Shown: one piece after another, positions 7,392-16,159 of the stretch
Layout of the letters: each line of letters starts with the position of its first letter
Position numbering within the stretch: the stretch's first letter is position 1
Origin: Candidatus Zhuqueibacterota bacterium
GTDB taxonomy: Bacteria > Zhuqueibacterota > Zhuqueibacteria > Zhuqueibacterales > Zhuqueibacteraceae
Length of the DNA: 50,498 bases
Assembly: GCA_022616415.1 (NCBI GenBank)
Contig: JAKEEU010000182.1
Coordinates: forward strand, 1 to 50,498
Direction of reading: 5' to 3'
Notes under the pieces: model-generated
Databases searched by the model: none
Seen by the model: the letters and a program-made list of their open reading frames with translations, nothing else
What the model was told of the DNA's origin: nothing
Program-made: the position numbers and the translations under genes

Positions 7392-8699
7392 TCAAAATTT
7401 CACTGCGACTGAGAGATACCCAAAAATCGAATCGTCGGCACGCATGCCGCCGGTGTTTTTGACAAATTCGCCGACAAAAAATTTGCTGAGGCCAAGCTGA
7501 AGATTGAGATGCTCCCGGTAAATGCAGGTGGCGTATATGTCGAGCTCATTTCCTAATCGTTTGCCAGCGCCAGGCACGGCCCGACGATAAAACTCCAGCG
7601 GCGTTCCGATGTTGAATCCGCCGGCGCGATACCAGGCGTCTTGCTCGTCGGCCACCGACAGCCAATGCCAGGCCGCACCGCATGAAAAATTTTCTGTAGG
7701 CGAAATTTGCGCGCCAATGTGAGTCGCCGAAATGTTGCTCCAACCGGCGTAATCCATCGCGCCGAAGTGGCGATGGGCATCGGGAAACAAATTGCTGAAG
7801 GTCTCGCTCTTTTCATCATTGGGATCATGATCGCCGGAGCCGAAAACGTAACCCGCGTGGATCGCCGGCCGCCAGCGCCGCTCCCAAGTATAGCCGGCGT
7901 GCAGCGCCATCCCATAAGCGCTGATGTCGCGAAATCCGCGCTGGCCGGTTTGATAAGCGCCTTCAAGATCGTAATGAAATCTTTGCGCTCTTGGGCTGCC
8001 GAGGCGTGCGCCGATGGTGTAAAGTGTCAAAGTTTTTTTCGGCTCCTCTTGATCACCGGGAGCCGCGGGATTGGCCACCGATTCAAAGTTGCGCGCATCG
8101 TAGAGGACGAGCACGTAGGCATCAAAGGTCATCGGCAACAATCGCGACGAAGAAAAATAGGCGCCACCAAACTCTTGATTGCGGGCCACAGTCGGAGCGT
8201 TATGATCGCGCGTCTGCGCCAGCCAAAGGTTAAGCTTTTGTTCGTCGCCACCGAACTGCACATTCAAGGCATCAAAGGCGCGGCCAACGTTGTCCCAATC
8301 GTAGCTTCCGAGCAACCGTTCGCTGCCGAATGATAATTGCTGCCGGCCAAGACGAATCAGAAATGGAAGTTTGGCAGGGTGATCGATTTCCAGATAAGCC
8401 TGATGCAAATCGACTGCATGCAACGGCGTCAGGCTTGAGCCTTCCTCGCCCCAAATGCGCGAGTCTTGCAGTTGCGCGAAAATTAGAAGACCGTGGCCGA
8501 ATTGGCGGAGAAATCCGAGACGCAACCGATTGAGCACTTTGGCGGTTCCATCCAGACGGTCGGAGTTGAAATCCGCGTTATTGCGCGCCTCGCCGCGCAT
8601 GCGCAGCTCGCCCGAAATTTTAAAGCTTTCCTGCGCGCGAGCGTGGAGAATTCCCAATAAGAAAATGGCTGTGAATATGGCAAGCGATGACCGTATCAT
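7392..8699 (-). CDS. alginate-export-like outer-membrane porin
   Basis: 435 residues with a signal peptide (MIRSSLAIFTAIFLLGILHARA) and a beta-barrel body. The start of the mature part, ESFKISGELRMRGEARNN, then FLRQFGHGLLIFAQLQDSRIWG, HAVDLHQAYLEIDH, FLIRLGRQQLSFGSERLLG and WDNVGRAFDALNVQF, follows the pattern of the Alginate_exp (AlgE-like) family, where these are successive barrel strands with a basic pore. The C-terminus ends on an aromatic strand (SIFGYLSVAVKF). These porins are often annotated without a known substrate, so alginate specificity is not claimed. Monocistronic or weakly linked to 8748-9962. Confidence 0.8.
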   Translation of the reverse strand: MIRSSLAIFTAIFLLGILHARAQESFKISGELRMRGEARNNADFNSDRLDGTAKVLNRLRLGFLRQFGHGLLIFAQLQDSRIWGEEGSSLTPLHAVDLHQAYLEIDHPAKLPFLIRLGRQQLSFGSERLLGSYDWDNVGRAFDALNVQFGGDEQKLNLWLAQTRDHNAPTVARNQEFGGAYFSSSRLLPMTFDAYVLVLYDARNFESVANPAAPGDQEEPKKTLTLYTIGARLGSPRAQRFHYDLEGAYQTGQRGFRDISAYGMALHAGYTWERRWRPAIHAGYVFGSGDHDPNDEKSETFSNLFPDAHRHFGAMDYAGWSNISATHIGAQISPTENFSCGAAWHWLSVADEQDAWYRAGGFNIGTPLEFYRRAVPGAGKRLGNELDIYATCIYREHLNLQLGLSKFFVGEFVKNTGGMRADDSIFGYLSVAVKF

Positions 8700-8747
8700 G
8701 ATCGAATCCTAAATGTGCAAGTGCTACTACCGGTGCGAGTGCCACTG

Positions 8748-9962
8748 CTATTTCAATTCAACCCGAAAAACTTGCGGCGCAAACAACGTGGTGCCGTAGA
8801 TATATCCATCCGGCCCCATCTCCATGCCGGTGATGTATTCAAGATGAAAAATGTGCTGGTCATCAATTAAAGCGCCGTCCGGAAGAATTTTGGCGGCACG
8901 CACGTACCCTTGAAACACGTCGTAAAAAATCAGCCGGCCATCGAGCAGATCGTTGTAAGGATCCGGCCCGGCGCCGCCGTAAGCGACGCCAACGCCGATT
9001 GCAAGTCTATCGCTGTGGCTGGATTCCGGATCCTGAGTTTGATAGAACGGATCGGCGTGGCTGACGGTGAGAACGGGATTGCGATAGCCGCCGGTTTTGC
9101 AATAGCCTTCGCAAAAAGGCCAGCCAAAGTTTACTTTGCCCAACGTGTACAGCTCGATTTCATCATACTTGTTGCTGCCAACGTTGGCAATATAAATTTT
9201 ATCCTGCCAAGTCACGAGGCGAAACGGCGTGCGCACGCCAAACGCGGCAATTTCGGGACGCACGCCTTCTTCATCGAGATACGGATTGTCGGCGGGAATG
9301 GAATATCCACCTTGCGGCTCTCGACTTGGGCGCAGGCGAATCAATTTTCCGAGCAGCGATTGCGGATCTTGCGCATATTCGGGTTGCAGCGCATCGCCGA
9401 TGGCGGCGTACAGAAATCCGTCGCTGCCAAAGACGACCGAATAAATGCCGTGCTGCGGCTCGTCCGGCAGCAAACGGTCGACGTTGATCACCATCACCAT
9501 CGACTGCTCCACTTCGGCGTAATTCGGCGACCACTGGTAGCGCACGATGCGGCTCCATTGGTTGTCGCCGGTGGTGAAGCAAAAATAGAAGAAGCGGTTG
9601 CCGGTAAATTCGGGATCGAAAGCAGCACCGGTGAGTCCGATTTCCTCCGGCGCCGGTGCGACCTCGGGAACTGTGAAACATCCCAAAAAACGCGCGCTGC
9701 GATTTTCGAGGATAAAATGATAAACTTCGCCGGTTTTGTTGAGCACCAAAAACTCGTTTGAATTGGGGAAAAATTTCATGCTGGCCGGCGCTGACGGCAA
9801 GTCTGCGGCTGGAACGATTAGGCGGGTGGTGAACTTGTTGAAAATGTCGGCACGTGGCGGCGAAGTCACGAGCCGGTCGTTGGCACAGTGCAGAAATATA
9901 ATGCTGCTCGCGAGCAGAGCAAGGGGTTTTGAAATCGATGCGAAATTGGGCATGTTCTTCAT
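8748..9962 (-). CDS. PQQ-dependent sugar (glucose/sorbosone) dehydrogenase-like protein
   Basis: 404 residues, exported (LALLASSIIFLHCAND). The Cys could be lipidated but the lipobox is poor. The body is a soluble six-bladed propeller of the GSDH class: TGAAFDPEFTGNRFFYFCFTTGD, LLPDEPQHGIYSVVFGSDGFLYAAIGDA, LLGKLIRLRP, PEIAAFGVRTPFRLVTW and IYIANVGSNKYDEIELYTLGKVNFGWPFCEG, the last being the family hallmark near the cofactor site. Would oxidise a sugar or alcohol in the periplasm if PQQ is bound; many homologues have no shown activity. The start is ATG 9960-9962; an in-frame TTG at 9992 is less likely. Confidence 0.82.
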   Translation of the reverse strand: MKNMPNFASISKPLALLASSIIFLHCANDRLVTSPPRADIFNKFTTRLIVPAADLPSAPASMKFFPNSNEFLVLNKTGEVYHFILENRSARFLGCFTVPEVAPAPEEIGLTGAAFDPEFTGNRFFYFCFTTGDNQWSRIVRYQWSPNYAEVEQSMVMVINVDRLLPDEPQHGIYSVVFGSDGFLYAAIGDALQPEYAQDPQSLLGKLIRLRPSREPQGGYSIPADNPYLDEEGVRPEIAAFGVRTPFRLVTWQDKIYIANVGSNKYDEIELYTLGKVNFGWPFCEGYCKTGGYRNPVLTVSHADPFYQTQDPESSHSDRLAIGVGVAYGGAGPDPYNDLLDGRLIFYDVFQGYVRAAKILPDGALIDDQHIFHLEYITGMEMGPDGYIYGTTLFAPQVFRVELK

Positions 9963-10085
9963 ATAGAAATTTTTGTTTTTAAAGGCAAGCAAAAAGTTGG
10001 TTGCATTTAGGTAATTTAAACCTTAATTTTAAGTATACAACTCCAAAGTTTATTATACGCCATTTCGTTTTGAGGAGAAAATTAA

Positions 10086-10481
10086 ATGACCTGCACCGTC
10101 ATTTTGACACCCCAAAATGGCCGCTTCCGCGCTCGAGTAGCCGAACTGCCCGATTGCAAGGCCGAAGCCGAAAGCCGGGATAAAGCGCTGGCGCTTATCG
10201 AAAAGCGGCTTCAAGAAATCATCGATCGCAGCGAGATTTTGCATTTGGAAATTTCAGCCCCGGGAAAATCCTTGCGGAACAAAACCGGCGCGCCGAAGCC
10301 GCCGAACCTGGTGAAATTCGAGGCGCCGAAAGTAGTGAATGACCCAGACCCCCTGCGCAAGGGATTTTGGGATTATTACGGCATTTTTAAAGACGATCCG
10401 ACTTTATGGCCGATGATGGAAGAAATCGAAAAACGGCGCGATCGCCAGAGAATCCCTACAAGCAAGCGGAGGAAGAGATAA
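10086..10481 (+). CDS. HicB-like/VapB-type antitoxin
   Basis: 131 residues. The first half (VILTPQNGRFRARVAELPDCKAEAESRDKALALIEKRLQEII) is a HicB-like partial-RNaseH fold. The second half is a linker ending GFWDYYGIFKDDPTLWPMMEEIEKRRDRQR, a peptide typical of antitoxins that wrap PIN toxins. Good ribosome site GAGGAG before ATG 10086. The stop codon directly abuts the GTG start of the PIN toxin, so the two are translationally coupled. Acts as the toxin's neutraliser and likely autorepressor. Confidence 0.78.
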   Translation: MTCTVILTPQNGRFRARVAELPDCKAEAESRDKALALIEKRLQEIIDRSEILHLEISAPGKSLRNKTGAPKPPNLVKFEAPKVVNDPDPLRKGFWDYYGIFKDDPTLWPMMEEIEKRRDRQRIPTSKRRKR

Positions 10482-10910
10482 GTGTATTTATGGGACACTA
10501 ATATTCTCACCCATTTCACCAGTGAGCATCCAACACTTGCACTTCATATTCAGCGCGTTAAATGGGAAGAGATTGTCTTGCCATCGCCAGCGAGCGCGGA
10601 GTTTCTGCGAGGACGGGCTGAGTTTGCTCTCAAAGCGACTCCTGATCAAGCCGTGATGGCGCATCGGCTGCTCAAACAAAGCCAGCAGCTTATCGCGCAA
10701 TTTGGCACGCTTCTTTTTGACGAACCAGATACGCGAGTTCTTAAAACGCTTCTGAAAAAATTCAAATCCAAAAAACGTTACGTCGATCTCATGATTGCGG
10801 CAATGGCCATTGCCGGAAATCATGTTGTGGTGACGCGGAATACCAAGCATTTCAAGGATGTTTTGTCTCCCCATCAACTTGCTAACTGGATCGACGATCC
10901 TCCGTCCTAA
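10482..10910 (+). CDS. vapC: VapC-type PIN ribonuclease toxin, intact
   Basis: 142 residues, full PIN fold. Catalytic acids are Asp5 (MYLWDTNILTHF), Glu in the SPASAEFLRGRAEF segment and Asp in KKRYVDLMIAAMAI; the late motif VVTRNTKHFKDV closes the active site. Starts with GTG immediately after the antitoxin stop. The family cleaves tRNA or rRNA at single sites. It is the only toxin in this window without visible damage. The next gene starts 8 bases later, so read-through into the regulator is possible. Confidence 0.85.
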   Translation: MYLWDTNILTHFTSEHPTLALHIQRVKWEEIVLPSPASAEFLRGRAEFALKATPDQAVMAHRLLKQSQQLIAQFGTLLFDEPDTRVLKTLLKKFKSKKRYVDLMIAAMAIAGNHVVVTRNTKHFKDVLSPHQLANWIDDPPS

Positions 10911-10918
10911 GCGTTTTT

Positions 10919-12298
10919 ATGAGCAACTCAATCTTAATCGTCGACGACGATTTCTCTGTCGCCACTTCGTTGACGCTTTTGCTCAAGCAGGCCGGTTACT
11001 CATCGCAAGCTGCATCAACTCCGGCAGAAGCGCTGCAGCGGCTTGAACGTGAGAATTTTGGGCTCGTCTTGCAAGACATGAATTTTTCCCGCAAGACCAC
11101 CGGCGAGGAAGGCTTGGCATTGCTCAAAGCAATCAAAGCAAAAAAACCGCATACGCCAATCATCCTGATGACGGCGTGGGGCTCCATTGCCTTAGCCGTG
11201 AAAGGGGTTCAGTCCGGCGCTGCGGACTTTATCACCAAGCCGTGGAACAACGAGCAGCTTTTGCAGTCGGTAAAAACGGCGTTGGGGTTGGCGGCGGCAA
11301 AATCTTCTTCGACAAACGAAAAAGCTTTGACGCGCGAGGAGCTCGAGGGGCGTTATGATTTTCGCCATCTCATCGGGCGCGATTCCCAATTTCTCAAAAT
11401 TCTCGAAGTTATTGGCCGCGTCAGTCCGACCGATGCCTCGGTGCTAATCACCGGCGAAAGCGGCACCGGCAAGGAACTGATTGCCGAGGCGATTCATCGC
11501 AATAGCCCGCGGAAGGACGCGCCATTCGTCAAAGTCAATCTCGGCGGCATCTCTACGACGCTGTTTGAGAGCGAGATGTTCGGCCACGTGAAAGGGGCGT
11601 TTACGGACGCCAAATTCGACCGCAAAGGCCGCTTCGAGCTGGCCAACGTCGGTACGATTTTTCTCGATGAGATCGGTGATCTCGACTCGAGCTGTCAGGT
11701 CAAAATGCTGCGCGTGCTGCAGGATCGCACTTACGAAGTTGTCGGCTCCAGTGTTAGCCGCACGGTCGACGTGCGCGTGGTCTCCGCCACCAATCGCAAC
11801 CTTTTGGAGATGATCGAAAGAGGCGATTTTCGTGAAGATTTGCTTTACCGCTTGAATTTGATCGCCATCCATTTGCCGGCGCTGCGGGAGCGGCGCGAGG
11901 ACGTTCCCCTGCTCGCTCGACATTTTCTGCAAAATATCGGCAACGTCTATCGCCGCAACAATTTGGCGATCAGCGCGGCCGCGATGAGATGGCTGCAAAG
12001 CTTCAACTGGCCCGGCAACGTCCGCCAGTTGAAACACTTGATCGAGCGCACCGTGCTGATGAGCAATAAGGACGTTCTCGAGATTGAAGACTTTTCTCTG
12101 CCACTGCAAATGCAGCCGGAAGGCGGCAAGGATTTTCTGCCCGCGGTTGGCAGTATGACTTTGGATGAGATGGAGAAGGCCATGATCGTCAAAGCCATGC
12201 GCCAGCATGAAAACAATATTACCAAAGTCGCAGAAGCGCTGGGATTGAGCCGCGCTGCGCTGTATCGCCGGTTTGAAAAATACGGTATCGCACCGTGA
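10919..12298 (+). CDS. NtrC-family sigma54-dependent response regulator
   Basis: 459 residues. Receiver domain 1-120 with acid pocket VDDD (9-11), phospho-acceptor Asp53 (LVLQDMNF), switch Thr (ILMTAWG) and Lys (ITKPW). AAA+ domain about 145-385 with Walker A GESGTGKE, Walker B GTIFLDEIGDL and sigma54 loop GAFTDA in place of the classic GAFTGA. C-terminal Fis-type helix-turn-helix (NITKVAEALGLSRAALYRRFEKYGI). Pairs with the kinase at 12477. Similar regulator-kinase pairs are often found beside MacB-type exporters, and this one lies 3.6 kb from one, which makes that operon a plausible target (inference). Confidence 0.92.
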   Translation: MSNSILIVDDDFSVATSLTLLLKQAGYSSQAASTPAEALQRLERENFGLVLQDMNFSRKTTGEEGLALLKAIKAKKPHTPIILMTAWGSIALAVKGVQSGAADFITKPWNNEQLLQSVKTALGLAAAKSSSTNEKALTREELEGRYDFRHLIGRDSQFLKILEVIGRVSPTDASVLITGESGTGKELIAEAIHRNSPRKDAPFVKVNLGGISTTLFESEMFGHVKGAFTDAKFDRKGRFELANVGTIFLDEIGDLDSSCQVKMLRVLQDRTYEVVGSSVSRTVDVRVVSATNRNLLEMIERGDFREDLLYRLNLIAIHLPALRERREDVPLLARHFLQNIGNVYRRNNLAISAAAMRWLQSFNWPGNVRQLKHLIERTVLMSNKDVLEIEDFSLPLQMQPEGGKDFLPAVGSMTLDEMEKAMIVKAMRQHENNITKVAEALGLSRAALYRRFEKYGIAP

Positions 12299-12380
12299 AT
12301 CTATTTTCTCGCCCAGTGAATGCAAAATACAGAAAATGAATCACCAAAATTTTGCATTTGAATACAAAGAAAATACTTGA

Positions 12381-12452
12381 TGTCATTCTGTAAAAATCTT
12401 TTTTGTAATCAAGCTAATTGCTGGTTCGCTAAAGGATTCCTCCGGAATGACA
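12381..12452. repeat. REP-like element (TGTCATTC ... GAATGACA)
   Basis: 72-base segment in the 178-base gap between regulator and kinase, bounded by TGTCATTC (12381-12388) and GAATGACA (12445-12452). The right side reads AGGATTCCTCCGGAATGACA, a sequence style seen in dispersed intergenic repeats of many bacteria. It lies 24 bases before the kinase start. Confidence 0.65.
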
Positions 12453-12476
12453 AAAAGCTTTAGCTAACTTTTTCCT

Positions 12477-13781
12477 GTGAGCCTGCGCCGCAAATTCATT
12501 CTTTATCTGCTGTTCATTCATCTGGCCTTTGCCATCGTCAGCATTTACTTTCTATGGGAAAACCGCTTCTGGCTGTTAGCCGTCGAAGCTTTTTTTGTTC
12601 TCTCTTTTTTCCTCGCCCTCAAGCTTTTTCGCGCTCTCTTTCAACCCCTCGATTTGGTCATGACCGGCGTCGAATTCATCAAAGACAAAGACTTCACCTC
12701 GAAGTTCAACGAAGTCGGCCAGGCCGAGATGGACAAGCTCATTGCCGTTTACAACCGGATGATCGACCACCTGCGTGAAGAGCGCACGCGCCTGCAAGAG
12801 CAGCATTATTTTATGGACAAAATTTTGAAGGCCTCCCCCTCGGGAATCATCACTTTCGACTTTGATGAAAAAATCGCGATGGTCAATCCCAGCGCGGCGA
12901 AGATGTTGCAATTGGCTCCCGAGAATCTGATCGGCAAAAAGCTCGCGGCGATTCACACCCCCTTTACCGAGACTTTGAGCCGCTTGCTCGTTGGCGAATC
13001 ACAGGTGATCCCCGTGCAAGGCCGGCGGCGGGTGAAATGCCAAAAATCGCAATATTTGGATCGCGGCTTCGCGCGCAGCTTTATTTTGATGGAAGAGTTG
13101 ACGGAAGAATTGCGGCGCTCCGAAAAAGCCGCTTACGAGAAGCTGATTCGCATGATGTCGCACGAAGTCAACAACTCCATCGGCGCGGTCAATTCGCTGC
13201 TGCACTCCTTTTTAAATTACCAAAACCAACTGCGTGACGAAGATCGCAAAGATTACGAGAATGCGTTAAAAGTCGCCATCGCCCGCACCGAACATTTGAA
13301 CGGATTCATGCGCAGTTTCGCCGACGTGGTTCGACTGCCGCTGCCCAAACGCCAGCCGTGCGATCTGCAAGAATTGCTGGAAAATATTGCCTTGCTCATG
13401 AGCGCCGAGAGCCAAAAGCACGGCATCGTGTGGAAATGGGTGATCGACAAATCGCTGGAGCCCGTCGTAATGGATAAAAATCAGATGGAGCAGGTTTTTG
13501 TCAATATTTTTAAAAATGCGATGGAGGCCATTGACGAAAACGGCACGATTACCATTCGTATTGGCAAAAAGGGGGGAAGAAGCTTTGTTATCATCGAAGA
13601 CACCGGCGGTGGCCTCGCACCGGAAGCTCGCGCCAATCTGTTCACGCCCTTTTTCAGCACCAAAGAAAACGGCCAGGGAATCGGCCTCACCATGATTCAG
13701 GAAATTCTCAGCCAGCATCGGTTCGAGTTTTCTCTCGACAGCCAGCCCGGGGGTCCCACACAGTTTGCGATATACCTCTAA
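12477..13781 (+). CDS. sensor histidine kinase (HAMP-PAS-HisKA-HATPase)
   Basis: 434 residues. Two N-terminal membrane helices (about 7-26 and 31-50) with only a very short loop between them, so sensing is probably membrane or cytoplasmic. Then a HAMP-like linker, a PAS domain (YFMDKILKASPSGIITFDFDEKIAMVNPSAAKML) and the kinase core: H-box MMSHEVNNSIGAVNS with His229, N-box MEQVFVNIFKNAMEAI, G1 IEDTGGGL, F-box FTPFFSTKENGQ and G2 GIGL. Starts with GTG at 12477 without a strong ribosome site. It should phosphorylate the regulator encoded just upstream. Confidence 0.9.
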   Translation: MSLRRKFILYLLFIHLAFAIVSIYFLWENRFWLLAVEAFFVLSFFLALKLFRALFQPLDLVMTGVEFIKDKDFTSKFNEVGQAEMDKLIAVYNRMIDHLREERTRLQEQHYFMDKILKASPSGIITFDFDEKIAMVNPSAAKMLQLAPENLIGKKLAAIHTPFTETLSRLLVGESQVIPVQGRRRVKCQKSQYLDRGFARSFILMEELTEELRRSEKAAYEKLIRMMSHEVNNSIGAVNSLLHSFLNYQNQLRDEDRKDYENALKVAIARTEHLNGFMRSFADVVRLPLPKRQPCDLQELLENIALLMSAESQKHGIVWKWVIDKSLEPVVMDKNQMEQVFVNIFKNAMEAIDENGTITIRIGKKGGRSFVIIEDTGGGLAPEARANLFTPFFSTKENGQGIGLTMIQEILSQHRFEFSLDSQPGGPTQFAIYL

Positions 13782-13828
13782 ACAGATTTTCGATTTGACT
13801 TTCGGCGATTTTTTAGTTAATTTAAACC

Positions 13829-15406
13829 ATGTCGAAAAGTAAGAAAAAAGCTCCGGTGCGTGAATTCAATATAACCGGTAAGATTCTTTCAGATCGTCAT
13901 TACTACGTTGATCTAACGCCACAACTTGAAAAGCTAACGGTATTAGTCGAGAAGGGAAGGTATTTTGTCATCAACCGCCCTCGGCAGTTTGGCAAGACGA
14001 CGACACTCGATTTCTTAGCGCAACTGTTGTTGCAGTCCAAATTCTATTTGCCGGTCTTCATTAGTTTTGAAGGATTTGGCAGCGTTGTCAACGAGCCGCT
14101 CCATAAATTCTATGCTTTATTTTGGGACAATGTCATCGCTTATCTCAAGCTGGTGAAGCGGACATTGAAATGGAAACCCAACAATAACGCTGCGGCCAGT
14201 GATCCCACTTTCGGATTTAAAGATAATGTCGGGCGATTTTGTAAAGCTGCCGGCCGCAAAAAGATCGTGCTTCTGGTAGACGAAGCCGATGGCATACCGG
14301 AAACCTTCATTATCGAGTTTCTCCATGCGTTGCGTGAAATGTATTTGGCGCGTGATTTACAGCCTACTTTTCATGCCGTTGCTCTCGCCGGCGTGCACGA
14401 CATCAAAAACCTCAAGATGCGCGTTCGCGACGAATCAAAATCGGTTGGCTCGTATTCGCCGTTTAACATCGCCATTGATTACGTGATCCCCGCCTTCACT
14501 CGCGAAAACATTCGCGACTACTATGCCCAACACACCGCGGAAACCGGACAGGTTTTTGACGAGAAAGTGATTACGCGCGTACACGAGCTCACGAGCGGCC
14601 ATCCTTGGCTCGTCTCCGCTTTAGCGAAGCGGCTGGTGGAAGAAATTGTGCCGGATCGTGCCATCACGATTGAAACAAAGCATGTTGACGAAGCCGTGCA
14701 ACTTTTGTTGAAAGAGCATAACACCAATTTCGACAGCCTGATCAAGCATGCGCATGAACCGGAGTTGCAGCCCATCGTGCTCGATCTTTTGCAAGGCAAA
14801 TATTATCCTTTCACGCCTTTTGATCCCGTGCTCAATCGTCTGGCGCTTTATGGGGTGATTCGCGCCGGCGAAGGCAATGGCTGTACGATCGGCAACCCAA
14901 TTTATGCGCAGGTTCTGCTCGCCAGCTTCCATCGTGTCATGGCGGCGCAGATGATTAATGGTGATGTGAAAGCCGGTGTCATCGACGCCGACGGCAGGCT
15001 CGATTTTCGCCGCGTGCTCGACAAGTTTCAAGCCTTCATGAAAACGAAAGGCCCGGAAATTGTGCGCAGCCATGAATTCAAAGAAGCGACGGGGCAACTC
15101 TTATTATTGTCCTATCTTGATTTGCTCGTCAACGGCAAAGGCTGGACCTTCAAAGATGTGCAATCAGGCGACGGCCGGATTGACGTGATTTGTTGTTACA
15201 AAACGCAAAAAGAGATTGTTGAGCTGAAGCTATGGTATGGCGAGCAGCGCTACGAGCAAGGCCTCGAACAACTGCTGGGTTATCTTGAAAGCGAAAGCTT
15301 GTCGCAAGGCTATCTCGTCGTTTTCGACCGGCGTGAAGCTGCGAAAGAGTATACTTTCGCCGAGCACGAGGTGAACGGCAAAAAAATTCTTGCCTGGGTT
15401 GTATAG
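13829..15406 (+). CDS. AAA-ATPase-like protein with C-terminal PD-(D/E)XK nuclease domain
   Basis: 525 residues of the AAA-ATPase_like / PDDEXK_9 architecture. P-loop in FVINRPRQFGKTTTLDFLAQ (about residues 48-67), Walker B IVLLVDEADGIP, sensor region FHAVALAGVHDIKNLK, and a C-terminal nuclease-like core DGRIDVICCYKTQKEIVELKLW, i.e. the D..ExK spacing of PD-(D/E)XK enzymes. Such proteins are abundant, often multi-copy and accessory, with unknown function; mobile-element or defence roles have been suggested. It stands alone, 47 bases after the kinase, with no clear ribosome site. Confidence 0.82.
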   Translation: MSKSKKKAPVREFNITGKILSDRHYYVDLTPQLEKLTVLVEKGRYFVINRPRQFGKTTTLDFLAQLLLQSKFYLPVFISFEGFGSVVNEPLHKFYALFWDNVIAYLKLVKRTLKWKPNNNAAASDPTFGFKDNVGRFCKAAGRKKIVLLVDEADGIPETFIIEFLHALREMYLARDLQPTFHAVALAGVHDIKNLKMRVRDESKSVGSYSPFNIAIDYVIPAFTRENIRDYYAQHTAETGQVFDEKVITRVHELTSGHPWLVSALAKRLVEEIVPDRAITIETKHVDEAVQLLLKEHNTNFDSLIKHAHEPELQPIVLDLLQGKYYPFTPFDPVLNRLALYGVIRAGEGNGCTIGNPIYAQVLLASFHRVMAAQMINGDVKAGVIDADGRLDFRRVLDKFQAFMKTKGPEIVRSHEFKEATGQLLLLSYLDLLVNGKGWTFKDVQSGDGRIDVICCYKTQKEIVELKLWYGEQRYEQGLEQLLGYLESESLSQGYLVVFDRREAAKEYTFAEHEVNGKKILAWVV

Positions 15407-15434
15407 TCGGGAGCTGATGAATCCCAATTGTTGG

Positions 15435-15527
15435 CTACAGGCTGTAGAAATACTGCCTGATTTTTTGAGCCATTAGCTTGCGCCGCTCTTCGAGAAATTC
15501 ATCATTTTCCCAAATGCGAACGGCTTT
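15435..15527 (-). pseudogene. short C-terminal gene remnant, unidentified
   Basis: In the 361-base gap before blaI, the minus strand is open for 30 codons with a protein-like composition (VRIWENDEFLEERRKLMAQKIRQYFYSL then stop) and no start codon. It resembles the last helix of some DUF262/DUF1524-type proteins, but the match is from memory and short. The rest of the gap up to about 15630 shows nothing I recognise. Confidence 0.25.
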
Positions 15528-15636
15528 TTATAACCAATTGTTTTCCGGAAGAATACTCGAGCCCTTCTTAAAACTTGTTTGTCGTTGCCCGCTCCGGCCA
15601 ATTCGCCAATTTCATGCCTCTTTACTCTCACGTATA

Positions 15637-15652
15637 TGCTAAAAATTTAGCA
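15637..15652. promoter_or_regulatory. upstream BlaI-type operator candidate
   Basis: TGCTAAAAATTTAGCA: 7-base arms TGCTAAA/TTTAGCA around a 2-base centre, ending 8 bases before the -35 box. Matches the second palindrome at 15700 in its TGCTAA/TTAGCA ends, as expected for a dimeric winged-helix repressor binding two sites. Confidence 0.7.
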
Positions 15653-15660
15653 CTTTTCTC

Positions 15661-15689
15661 TTGACAAATTCGCGGCAAAGTGCTATATT
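15661..15689 (+). promoter_or_regulatory. sigma70-type promoter of the blaI operon
   Basis: TTGACA (15661-15666), 17-base spacer, TATATT (15684-15689). It lies between two matching palindromes, 79 bases upstream of the blaI start codon. A half-site GTGCTA overlaps the start of the -10 box. Confidence 0.75.
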
Positions 15690-15699
15690 CTTACCATCA

Positions 15700-15715
15700 T
15701 GCTAATTTTTTAGCA
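15700..15715. promoter_or_regulatory. downstream BlaI-type operator candidate
   Basis: TGCTAATTTTTTAGCA, arms TGCTAA/TTAGCA (ATGCTAA/TTAGCAT with flanking bases). It starts 11 bases after the -10 box, so a bound repressor would cover the transcription start. Confidence 0.7.
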
Positions 15716-15767
15716 TAATCTTGCAACCTTTTTGACAAAAGCTGCGTCTTAGAATAAGGAAGGCACA

Positions 15768-16157
15768 ATGGCCAAAACACCCCATATACATTTAAGCCGC
15801 CGCGAGCGCCAGATTATGGATGTTCTCTACCAGCTTGGCGAAGCGACGGCGGCGGAAGTCTTGGAACGGTTGCCCGATCCCCCCAGCTATTCGGCGGTGC
15901 GGGCGATGCTCAGATTGTTGGAAGAAAAAGGGCATCTGCAGCACGAACAAGACGGCCCGCGCTACGTTTACAAGCCGACGCTGGCCCACGACAAAGCCCA
16001 ACGCTCCGCGCTGAAACATCTGGTCGAAACTTTTTTTGAAGGCTCGGCCGAGCAGGCGGTGGCGGCGCTGTTGGATTTATCCAAAGCCAAGCTTTCCGAC
16101 GACGAATTGGATCGGCTCTCGCGGTTGATCGAACAAGCCAAAAACGAAGGGAGATAA
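15768..16157 (+). CDS. blaI: BlaI/MecI/CopY-family transcriptional repressor
   Basis: 129 residues. Winged-helix DNA-binding domain (HLSRRERQIMDVLYQLGEATAAEVLERLP, recognition helix PSYSAVRAMLRLLEEKGHL, wing GPRYVYKPT) and a C-terminal dimerisation helix bundle (FFEGSAEQAVAALLDLSKAKLSDDELDRLSRLIEQAK). In the Bla/Mec paradigm the M56 sensor triggers cleavage or release of this repressor. Ribosome site AAGGAAGG before ATG 15768; the M56 gene starts 2 bases after its stop, so they are co-transcribed. Two palindromes at the promoter fit autoregulation. Confidence 0.92.
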   Translation: MAKTPHIHLSRRERQIMDVLYQLGEATAAEVLERLPDPPSYSAVRAMLRLLEEKGHLQHEQDGPRYVYKPTLAHDKAQRSALKHLVETFFEGSAEQAVAALLDLSKAKLSDDELDRLSRLIEQAKNEGR

Positions 16158-16159
16158 TC

